In this document: in pieces, positions 9,672 through 16,545 of the stretch
Position numbering within the stretch: the first letter of the stretch is position 1
Layout of the letters: each line of letters opens with the position of its first letter
Assembly (NCBI GenBank): GCA_943913135.1
Contig: CALTVE010000002.1
Location: 62,001 to 126,000 of the forward strand
Reading direction: 5' to 3'
DNA: 64,000 nt
Source: an uncultured Francisella sp.
GTDB taxonomy: Bacteria > Pseudomonadota > Gammaproteobacteria > Burkholderiales > Neisseriaceae
Notes under the pieces: generated by a model
Told to the model about the DNA's origin: nothing
Databases searched by the model: none
What the model saw: only the letters and a program-made list of their open reading frames with translations
Translations under genes and position numbers: made by a program

Positions 9672-9830
9672 GATGGTTTAGGCAATTTCCTATCTGAAGC
9701 TGGAGGTAGTATTTTAGGGGGGGCAGTGGGCGAGGCACTAACAGGGGGCAATCCTATTGGCGGAGGAGCTGGACTCGTCGCTGGAAGAGTTGCCGGAGGG
9801 GTTATTTGGAATAATAGACCGCATACATAA
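9672..9830 (+). pseudogene. Glycine-zipper, bacteriocin-like peptide remnant
   Basis: An open frame of 52 codons plus stop with many small-residue repeats: GGSILGGAVGEALTGG, then GGGAGLVAGRVAGG and a polar tail ending NNRPHT. GxxxG/glycine-zipper repeats of this kind are typical of class II (two-peptide or ColV-like) bacteriocins and of some membrane-inserting peptides. No ATG, GTG or TTG opens it except an internal GTG at 9726; a TAG lies immediately upstream at 9669. Upstream of that stop the same frame reads ...SIISGG, which looks like a double-glycine leader end, but no start exists there either. Best read as a broken gene; function is not established. Confidence 0.35.
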
Positions 9831-9844
9831 GCCTAAACACCCTC

Positions 9845-10057
9845 ATGGAGCACAAGGGACAGGGTAATGAAAAAATTAACCGTCAATACGGCTCCCTATT
9901 TTTTACTGCACTAATAGAAACTCTTACAATTACCGACTCGCTTTTAAAAGAGTATCAGGTAACGGGGATTGCTTACTGGGTATTGAATGGAGTAGGGATA
10001 CTACTTGGCTTTATTATATTTTTTCTATTGAAAAAATTATTCCGGGTCTATGGCTGA
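9845..10057 (+). CDS. Small hypothetical membrane protein
   Basis: A 70-residue frame from ATG at 9845 with a polar N-terminus and a single strong hydrophobic segment (about residues 43-61, WVLNGVGILLGFIIFFLL) followed by a Lys/Arg-rich end (KKLFRVYG). No convincing ribosome site precedes the ATG. It follows the glycine-zipper remnant by 14 bp; small one-helix proteins next to bacteriocin genes are often immunity proteins, but that is only a positional guess. I do not recognise a family. Confidence 0.3.
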   Translation: MEHKGQGNEKINRQYGSLFFTALIETLTITDSLLKEYQVTGIAYWVLNGVGILLGFIIFFLLKKLFRVYG

Positions 10058-10120
10058 TCGGCAGTAGGTCAGCGGCGATACTTATCCAAATAAGCGTACT
10101 ATAGCAAAGACAAGAATGAA

Positions 10121-10411
10121 ATGGAACAAGAGAAAAGAGGCTATTTAAAAGCATCCTTGTGGTCTGGCATAGCCAATTTAATTGCTTTATTTTTTTCTTA
10201 CGGCATTCCTTATTACTTTGCAGGGGGTCGAGGCGATCCCATAAACGCTCGTGTTCCTCAGTCCTTTTTCTGTCCCCCTCGTTACTTAAGCGACCTCCTG
10301 TTTCTAACCCAAGTTGTCCATGCTCAGAACTATTATTCCCTTAATCACTATTCAGCAATCTTTTTTTATGGGGTACGCCTACATAGTAAAGCAAAGAGCC
10401 ATAGAAAATAA
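10121..10411 (+). CDS. Hypothetical small protein, possibly truncated
   Basis: A 96-residue frame whose first 35 residues look like a genuine membrane protein start (MEQEKRGYLKASLW then IANLIALFFSYGIPYYF). After the GGRGD at about residue 36 the composition becomes irregular and the last 71 bp run antisense into the downstream permease gene. This suggests that only the N-terminal part descends from a real gene and that the rest is fortuitous. No family recognised. Confidence 0.25.
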   Translation: MEQEKRGYLKASLWSGIANLIALFFSYGIPYYFAGGRGDPINARVPQSFFCPPRYLSDLLFLTQVVHAQNYYSLNHYSAIFFYGVRLHSKAKSHRK

Positions 10412-11480
10412 TTAATCCAATCAAAATAAAATAATAACTTCGTACTTCGTACAGGGTAGCTCCCATCTGGTTTAAACGCAGCGAAGCATTGATCGCAGCG
10501 GTGCTAGGTAATAACCAGCGAATAATCGACAAAGGCATTGGCAGCAATTCTTCCGGCCAGGAAACACCAGAAAGAAAATAAAACACCATTGCAACTGAAA
10601 TCATGACATAGGTACATCGTTCCGGCTCTTTAAACAATAGACCCAATAATGAACCCAGTAGCGCGACGCAATAAGTATACAAAATCAACAGTAACACCGA
10701 GCCGAAAAAGTTTCCGCCCCGAGCTACCCCTTGAAAATAAAAGAACCAACCAAAGTAAAATATCCCCATCAACAAGGTAAATAAGGAAAAACTGACAAAA
10801 CGGGAGAACCAGCCCCTGACTGTAGTGCGAGCAATGCCTTGCTGATAAAGCGCCGCTACTACCATCGCCACCGCCATCAGCAAAGTCTGTTGCAGGATAA
10901 TCACTGACACTGCCGGTAACACATAGTTACCATAGCCTTGCGTGGTATTGTAATAAGATTTTTGGGTCACTGTTAAAGGGTCACGAGCGGCATTGGCTTG
11001 CCCTTTACTTAGCCCGCGAGCAATGAATTTCTTAATTTTTACCCCAGCCGCTACCGTGCCCACCACCTCCATAAAACCATACGATACCGCTTTGTTCACT
11101 AACCCATAAGTGGCATCTATATGTAAAGGTAAATGAACTTTTTTTTGTTGCACAATATCATGGAGGAGGTCGTGCGGTATTAGCAGATAACCGTAAATTT
11201 CTTCCTCGGTTAATGCTTGCTGAGCTTCTTGTTCATCTTTTACAACACGTACTTGTAAATTGGGATGAGCACTGGCATATCGAATAATCGTGCGCGATAA
11301 AGCTGAATGATCTTGATCCACCACCGCCACCGGTACTTGACGTACCTGTTGATTGAGCATGGGCCAAGCGTAGAAAAAGCCATAGATCGCAGGAGTGAAC
11401 GCTAGGAGAGATAACAAACTGATTTCACTAAAAATCACCTGGAAGGTTCGACGCATATCCAGCAGAATTTCTTTAATCAT
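10341..11480 (-). CDS. ABC-2 type exporter permease (distal)
   Basis: A 379-residue inner-membrane protein of the ABC2_membrane_3 type seen in YbhS/YbhR and YhhJ: one N-terminal membrane helix (LLSLLAFTPAIYGFFYAW), a periplasmic domain of about 130 residues (VPVAVVDQDHSALSRTII), then about five C-terminal helices with the family segment FYFLSGVSWPEELLP. It overlaps the preceding permease by 8 bp and is last in the operon TolC-HlyD-permease-permease. In characterised systems such a pair dimerises and works with an ABC ATPase; none is encoded in this operon. Confidence 0.85.
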   Translation of the reverse strand: MIKEILLDMRRTFQVIFSEISLLSLLAFTPAIYGFFYAWPMLNQQVRQVPVAVVDQDHSALSRTIIRYASAHPNLQVRVVKDEQEAQQALTEEEIYGYLLIPHDLLHDIVQQKKVHLPLHIDATYGLVNKAVSYGFMEVVGTVAAGVKIKKFIARGLSKGQANAARDPLTVTQKSYYNTTQGYGNYVLPAVSVIILQQTLLMAVAMVVAALYQQGIARTTVRGWFSRFVSFSLFTLLMGIFYFGWFFYFQGVARGGNFFGSVLLLILYTYCVALLGSLLGLLFKEPERCTYVMISVAMVFYFLSGVSWPEELLPMPLSIIRWLLPSTAAINASLRLNQMGATLYEVRSYYFILIGLIIFYGSLLYYVGVPHKKRLLNSD

Positions 11481-12663
11481 ACGGCACCCATTTTTCTGGA
11501 TGCGCTAATGCCCTTTTACTCAAAAAAATCAATGGCAAAAATGTGAGGATAATCGCGCTGACAAAGCAAGCAACCACAGGGGCAGCAATGAAATAGCCCC
11601 TATGCCTTAATATCATCCCAAGCTGCATATGTATATAATGGGTAAAAGGCAGTAAATCCGCCCAAAAGCGCGCGCTGGTCGACATCGCCAAGCGGGGGAA
11701 GCCAACACCACTGAAAGCAAAAGCAGGCGCAGCGATAAAACTTGCGATCGCTAACCCCAAAGGCATCGAAAGGGTCAGTAAAGAAAGAACTCCCCCTAGC
11801 GTTAAACAAAACCATAATAAACTGGTTAATCCCACCCATAGCCATAAAAAGTCACTTATACTTTGATGAGAAGCATGGCTAAACATCAAGGTGAAAAAAC
11901 CTGCGAGGGTACATAAACTGACTGCTGAGGGTGTTAACTTAGCCAAAATACGCGCACTCCTATAAAGATTTTCTCCTTCGCTTTGGGGGGAAAGCCATTC
12001 TTCTAACGTAGCATCGCGTAATTCTCGCCCAAAAATAAAAGCTCCCGTCATTAAAGCGATGATGTGGAGTAGAGCAGCGATAATACTTGCCCCTAAATAT
12101 AACTGGTAATCAGGCAAAAGATTATATTCTTGCACCAGAGCCACCTGCATGGGCATCACTGCATTGATGGCTTGGTCAAAGCGACTTCCTCTTTTGACTG
12201 CGATATTCACTTGGATACCTGCAGAAATTGTTCTTATGACTGCACTAATTTCTTTAATAATCAGCGGCGCATGGGTACCGAACTGAGTATTTTGATGCAG
12301 CACTAAAATCGCACTTCTTCCGCTTTTTATTTTCTTAGTCGCATCCTCTGGAATCATCAACACCGCCCATACTTTCCCAGAACGCAAAGCTTGCAAGACT
12401 GATTCTTCACTATGATACTCTTGGCTAATACGCAAACCAGGATCTGCCTGTAAATAACGGGTAATCTGCCGAGTTAATGACGTATTGTCTTGATCCCAAA
12501 GGCCGATTTGTAAATGTCGTCCTGTTTGCACCGAGAAGATACACCACACGATCAAACCGAAGACCAACGGAATCACACTTATCATCCCCCAATGCCAAAA
12601 ACTGCTTCGACACCAGATCCATTCGCGGTTGAGCGCTTGGCGATACACTTCGCGCCAGTACAT
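11473..12663 (-). CDS. ABC-2 type exporter permease (proximal)
   Basis: A 396-residue paralogue of the following gene with the same plan: N-terminal helix (MISVIPLVFGLIVWCIF), periplasmic domain opening with IGLWDQDNTSLTRQI, and a C-terminal helix bundle with FIFGRELRDATLEEWL and the motif AFAFSGVGFPRLAMS. The two permeases presumably form the membrane channel of a tripartite efflux pump. It begins 10 bp after the HlyD-like gene stop, so it is co-transcribed. The substrate cannot be inferred from sequence. Confidence 0.85.
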   Translation of the reverse strand: MYWREVYRQALNREWIWCRSSFWHWGMISVIPLVFGLIVWCIFSVQTGRHLQIGLWDQDNTSLTRQITRYLQADPGLRISQEYHSEESVLQALRSGKVWAVLMIPEDATKKIKSGRSAILVLHQNTQFGTHAPLIIKEISAVIRTISAGIQVNIAVKRGSRFDQAINAVMPMQVALVQEYNLLPDYQLYLGASIIAALLHIIALMTGAFIFGRELRDATLEEWLSPQSEGENLYRSARILAKLTPSAVSLCTLAGFFTLMFSHASHQSISDFLWLWVGLTSLLWFCLTLGGVLSLLTLSMPLGLAIASFIAAPAFAFSGVGFPRLAMSTSARFWADLLPFTHYIHMQLGMILRHRGYFIAAPVVACFVSAIILTFLPLIFLSKRALAHPEKWVPYD

Positions 12664-12673
12664 AATAATCGTT

Positions 12674-13672
12674 TTATTCCTCGTCTATTAAAACGCTCAT
12701 CCCTGAACGGGCGTATTGAATCGGTTGTAAGGGACGGGCTGTTATTTCGAAAGTTTTTACATCAAAACCATTATCGTCACGCGTAGGGCGCCAAGTTGCA
12801 AAATCTGGCAATAATCGACTGTTAATGATCTTAAACTTGATTTTTCCCTTGCCCAAAGCGGGAACTTCCCCAGTAAATACTTTACCTAGGGCAAAATATT
12901 TCAATTCGGTTTCTTTTACATTGATGTGCAGTTTCTGATCCTGCGGTTGGGCAATGGTTACAATGGGTGCCCCCTGGGGCACAATCTCTCCTTCTTTGGC
13001 GATCACTTCATCGATAATACCGGCAACAGGACTTTTCAAATTCGATTCTGATAGGGCCACATGCGCTTCTTCTACCAAGCCAGAAACTCGTTCTGCTTGT
13101 GCTTTGGCAGCCTTTTTATCTTCTTCCCTTGCCCCCTCCAAAGCCATGTTGTATTGCGCTTTAGCCGCCGCTGCTTGATTAATAGCATTAACCATCTGTG
13201 CATACACTTCATCTTTTTTCTGCATCGGTAATAAGCCTTCAGCAGCCAAACTTTCTACCCGACGATAGGATTTACGCGCGAAAACTGCACCCGCTTCTGC
13301 CCTTTTCCAGGTATCTTTCGCCATCTCAACCTCTTGATGACGCGCGCCGTTTTCCGCTTTTTCTACTAAAGCATTCGCTGCTTTTTGTCCCGCTTCTGCC
13401 TCTTTAACTTTGGCATTAATTTCTGGACTATCCATTTCGATTAACGGCGTCCCCACAGCTACTGTATTCCCTTCTTCAACCAATATCTTTTTAATCCGAC
13501 CAGGAACCTTAGCACTTACATCAATTTCTTCTAGCTCCAATTCCCCTTGTAACGATAGTTTTGCCGGCCGGGAGGCTTTCCATACCCCCACCAACAGAAC
13601 TAAAACCAAAGCCATTACCCCGATGATATATATCGTCGGTCGTTTCTGGATATGAACAAAACGTTGTCGCAT
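12674..13672 (-). CDS. HlyD/EmrA-family periplasmic adaptor
   Basis: Membrane-fusion protein that links inner-membrane permeases to an outer-membrane channel. The 332 residues have one membrane anchor (about 13-31), a split biotinyl-lipoyl domain (SAKVPGRIKKILVEEGNTV and the later SPVAGIIDEVIAKEGEIV), and between them a long alpha-helical hairpin rich in Ala, Glu and Lys (about 75-215). It is closest in layout to YhiI/YbhG adaptors that partner ABC-2 permeases. It lies 43 bp downstream of the TolC-like gene and 10 bp before the first permease. Confidence 0.88.
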   Translation of the reverse strand: MRQRFVHIQKRPTIYIIGVMALVLVLLVGVWKASRPAKLSLQGELELEEIDVSAKVPGRIKKILVEEGNTVAVGTPLIEMDSPEINAKVKEAEAGQKAANALVEKAENGARHQEVEMAKDTWKRAEAGAVFARKSYRRVESLAAEGLLPMQKKDEVYAQMVNAINQAAAAKAQYNMALEGAREEDKKAAKAQAERVSGLVEEAHVALSESNLKSPVAGIIDEVIAKEGEIVPQGAPIVTIAQPQDQKLHINVKETELKYFALGKVFTGEVPALGKGKIKFKIINSRLLPDFATWRPTRDDNGFDVKTFEITARPLQPIQYARSGMSVLIDEE

Positions 13673-13715
13673 GTTGTCTATGCTCCACTTATTTTAAATT
13701 TATTGTACTACTCGA

Positions 13716-15185
13716 TTATTTCTGGGTAATTTTTAATTCAGAAGTCGCCAGAAACTTTTCAAACAACTCTGGGTGTCCAGCACTTGTAACCAATTCGTTT
13801 AATGCGATCACATAATCTAAAGCTGCTTTTAAGCGCTCGGTTTGGTTTTTTTCCAGATTAATTTGCGCATCACGAAGATCAGTAAAAGTACTTACCCCTT
13901 GTTCTAAGCCTTTTTCCCTAAGGCGCATGTATTCTTTGGCTGCTTTTAAATTACTATCCAAAGCGAAAAAGGTTTCGCGTGCGTTTTCTAAGGCGCGCCA
14001 ATCTTTTTCAATCAACAATTTAATATCACTGTCTGCATCTTGCTGAGAAAGCTCAGCTTGCCTAAGTTTTTCTTCTGCTGCTTTAGCCATTTTTCGCCTA
14101 TCCACCGAACTATATAGCAGCCAGCCTACATTCACGCCCACCATCTTATTGGCCTTGTGTCGCTTCAATTCATGGATCGCCACTAACGAAACGGTCGGCT
14201 TCCAAGCCGCTGTGCTAGCGGTTTTTAAAGCCTGCGCTTGTTGCTTTTTTGCTTTCACCCGCTTTTCTCCAGGATGTTCCTGCAGCGCCAATTCTATGAG
14301 TTCTTCTTTGCTCTGTAAAAACTCTTTGTGAACGAATAGAGGGGTTTTCTCTACGACTTCCTCTTCAAGAGCCAGAAGTTTATTTAAAGCTAATTCAGCC
14401 AATTCACTGTCATTTTTCGCTTTTAAGGCATTTTTTTTTGCATCAGCCAAAGCCACAGTCGCTTGCAGCCTTTCCACTTTAGCAATCACTCCTTCTTCCA
14501 TCGCCCTTTGCGCCAGGTAATCATGGTGGGCGACTACTCCCACTGCTTCCCGCCTAATCTTGGCTACTTCACGCAGTAACACAGCCCCAAAATAGCGCTC
14601 TACCAGTTTGCGATGCTCTTCAGCGTAGGTTTTAGCATCGTTGGCTTGTTCTTCATGTAAGCGTCCAACACTTAATTTTTTCACCGAAGTCACCAAGCCT
14701 CCTGTGTAAATTGGCCACATTAAAATGGCAGCGCCAAAGTGATCCTCCCCTTTAATGTACATTTTTTCCACTGCTGGTCCTAAAGGGACTTCATCATGGT
14801 TTAACAGCGGTTGAATCCAAGTTGGGATTCGATTTTGCAAAAAATTATCGGCTAAATTGATCTCCATTGCTTTCAGTTTGCTAACCGGTAAAGCCAGATT
14901 TAAATCATGGTAGCCCCAGCGGCCCGTCACTAATAACTGCGGACCCCCTAAACCTTTGAGTGCTTCTTTTTGTAGTTCACTGCTTTTTACGCCGGCTTCG
15001 GAAGCAGCGAGCTTAGAAGAATTTTGCTGCATCAGTGCTACGGCTTCATTGAATGTCAGTGCCCGGGTATCCACTTTCTTTTCGTGAAACCGGTTCGGAT
15101 CCATATCAGCGGTAACTTGAGGAGCCGCCTGAATTATTTCGGCTAGCCCGAAGCACAGGCCTCCTAGCACTAGGAATGAGCGCAT
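13716..15185 (-). CDS. TolC-family outer-membrane efflux protein
   Basis: Outer-membrane and periplasmic channel of a tripartite exporter. The 489 residues start with a signal peptide (MRSFLVLGGLCFGLAEIIQA, cleavage after QAA is plausible) and show the two TolC-type repeats: LTFNEAVALMQQNSSKLAASEAG and, in the second half, LALQEHPGEKRVKAKKQQAQ, each followed by long amphipathic helices. It heads the operon and could also serve MacAB at 33.5 kb, which has no adjacent outer-membrane partner; that sharing is inference. Confidence 0.88.
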   Translation of the reverse strand: MRSFLVLGGLCFGLAEIIQAAPQVTADMDPNRFHEKKVDTRALTFNEAVALMQQNSSKLAASEAGVKSSELQKEALKGLGGPQLLVTGRWGYHDLNLALPVSKLKAMEINLADNFLQNRIPTWIQPLLNHDEVPLGPAVEKMYIKGEDHFGAAILMWPIYTGGLVTSVKKLSVGRLHEEQANDAKTYAEEHRKLVERYFGAVLLREVAKIRREAVGVVAHHDYLAQRAMEEGVIAKVERLQATVALADAKKNALKAKNDSELAELALNKLLALEEEVVEKTPLFVHKEFLQSKEELIELALQEHPGEKRVKAKKQQAQALKTASTAAWKPTVSLVAIHELKRHKANKMVGVNVGWLLYSSVDRRKMAKAAEEKLRQAELSQQDADSDIKLLIEKDWRALENARETFFALDSNLKAAKEYMRLREKGLEQGVSTFTDLRDAQINLEKNQTERLKAALDYVIALNELVTSAGHPELFEKFLATSELKITQK

Positions 15186-15217
15186 CTTAAAATCTCTCTA
15201 AATTAGAATTGTTGCCC

Positions 15218-15237
15218 GGTAGCAAGCAATAGCTACC
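15218..15237. repeat. Short inverted repeat upstream of the TolC-like gene
   Basis: GGTAGC (15218-15223) and GCTACC (15232-15237) form a perfect 6-bp stem with an 8-nt loop, 33 bp upstream of the TolC-like start codon. It may be a regulator-binding site or a leader hairpin; nothing else in the 192-bp gap explains it. Weak on its own. Confidence 0.3.
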
Positions 15238-15323
15238 TAGGAGGAAAATTGTAATCAAGTTTATAGCACTAAACGACATTTCTCTTCAAGTATAGCTCTT
15301 TTAAGAAGGAAAGGGCTTGCTTA

Positions 15324-15352
15324 TTGCGCTTCTTAACCCTTTACTTTAGAAT
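15324..15352 (+). promoter_or_regulatory. Sigma-70-type promoter of carAB
   Basis: TTGCGC (15324-15329), 17-nt spacer, TAGAAT (15347-15352), followed 25 bp later by the carA ATG with GGAG in front. The -10 matches at five of six positions. No pyrimidine- or arginine-responsive leader peptide or attenuator is apparent in the short leader. Confidence 0.6.
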
Positions 15353-15377
15353 GTACCCAGTTTAGCTGGAGTAAAAG

Positions 15378-16511
15378 ATGACGATAGCACGCTTGGTCCT
15401 TCAAGATGGGACTGAATTCCAGGGGAAGTCTATAGGTACAGAGGGAACTGCCGTTGGAGAAGTCGTCTTCAATACAGCTATGACAGGATATCAAGAAATT
15501 CTTACCGATCCCTCTTATGCCGGTCAGATCGTAACTTTAACCCACCCTCATATCGGAAATACAGGCATCAACCTAGAAGATAGCGAAAGCAACAAAGCCC
15601 AACCCAAGGGCCTAGTCATCCGTTCCCTTTCACCGATTACCAGCAGCTGGCGCTCTCGCAGCACTTTACCCGACTACTTAAAACAACAAGAATTAGTGGC
15701 CATTTCCGATATTGATACCCGACATTTAACACAAATCTTGCGCGATAGAGGGGCGCAAATTGGGGTGATTATCGCAGGCGAACAGACTACCTCCATCGAT
15801 CCCCCTGCGCTCTTACATCAGTATGGCTCTATGGTCGGTAAAGACCTCGTGCAGGAAGTCAGCTGTAAATCACCTTACGCGTTTAATGAAAGTTTATGGA
15901 GTTTAACCACAGGCCATCTCCCCCCGCCTGAAGCACGCTACCATGTAGTAGCTTACGATTTTGGGGTAAAAAAAAATATTCTCCGTCATTTGGTCACCCG
16001 TGCGTGTAAAGTTACTGTGATCCCGGCTATCACTCCTATAAAAGAGGCACTGGCATTACGCCCCGATGGAATTTTGCTATCCAATGGACCTGGAGATCCC
16101 AGCGCTTGCGGTTATGCCATCGCAACCGTCCAAGCGCTTTTACATACAGATATCCCTATTTTAGGAATTTGCTTAGGGCACCAAATTCTTGCTTTGGCAC
16201 TGGGTGCAAAGATTAAAAAAATGAAATTCGGTCACCATGGCGCCAACCACCCAGTGCTGGATTTACAAAGTAAACGAGTTTATATCACTAGCCAAAACCA
16301 CGGCTTTGTCGTAGATGAATGCACTTTACCTGAAAGTGCCCTACTGACTCATGTATCTTTATTCGATCGCTCCTTACAAGGCTTTCGTCTTAAACATAAG
16401 TGCGTTATTTCCTTCCAAGGCCACCCGGAAGCTGCACCTGGGCCGCAAGATTTATCGCCCTTATTTGATCAATTTGTTTCTTACTTAAAAAAATATAGGT
16501 ACACCCAATAG
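15378..16511 (+). CDS. carA: Carbamoyl-phosphate synthase, small (glutaminase) subunit
   Basis: Hydrolyses glutamine and passes ammonia to CarB for carbamoyl phosphate, precursor of arginine and pyrimidines. The 377 residues show the N-terminal CPSase_sm domain (GEVVFNTAMTGYQEILTDPS) and a class I amidotransferase domain with nucleophile Cys265 in GICLGHQ, FGHHGANHPV, and the His/Glu pair in FQGHPEA. Length equals the usual about 380. ATG at 15378 follows GGAG. It is 34 bp upstream of carB. Confidence 0.98.
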   Translation: MTIARLVLQDGTEFQGKSIGTEGTAVGEVVFNTAMTGYQEILTDPSYAGQIVTLTHPHIGNTGINLEDSESNKAQPKGLVIRSLSPITSSWRSRSTLPDYLKQQELVAISDIDTRHLTQILRDRGAQIGVIIAGEQTTSIDPPALLHQYGSMVGKDLVQEVSCKSPYAFNESLWSLTTGHLPPPEARYHVVAYDFGVKKNILRHLVTRACKVTVIPAITPIKEALALRPDGILLSNGPGDPSACGYAIATVQALLHTDIPILGICLGHQILALALGAKIKKMKFGHHGANHPVLDLQSKRVYITSQNHGFVVDECTLPESALLTHVSLFDRSLQGFRLKHKCVISFQGHPEAAPGPQDLSPLFDQFVSYLKKYRYTQ

Positions 16512-16545
16512 CCTGCCTTTTTAAGATTGCCATACCGAGAGTGCT

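Larger units (their letters stand above)
9290..10340. other. Accessory intergenic region without a core gene
   Basis: About 1050 bp between the mscS start and the ABC permease stop. The first 180 bp hold a perfect 14-bp palindrome (9352-9365) and presumably the mscS promoter. The rest carries short reading frames listed separately: a glycine-rich frame without a start (9672-9830) and two small membrane-type frames (9845-10057, 10121-10411). No transposase, tRNA or obvious RNA gene was seen. The loose layout contrasts with the tightly packed rest of the window and suggests a decaying accessory insert. Confidence 0.6.

Noticed and set aside
9717..9723. Run of seven G as a programmed frameshift rescuing the Gly-rich peptide
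   Set aside because: Both alternative frames hit a stop within 20 bases upstream of the run, so slippage there would not link it to a start codon.
9557..9751. A 64-residue minus-strand frame rich in Pro and Ser across the glycine-zipper region
   Set aside because: It is the antisense shadow of the Gly-rich frame (Gly codons read as Pro/Ala in reverse) and has no ribosome site.
10159..10344. A second plus-strand frame inside the 10121-10411 frame
   Set aside because: Composition is irregular (many Cys, Ser, Arg) and it overlaps a more plausible frame; no start signal.
15186..15377. Riboswitch or attenuator upstream of carA
   Set aside because: The leader after the predicted promoter is only about 20 nt, too short for either.
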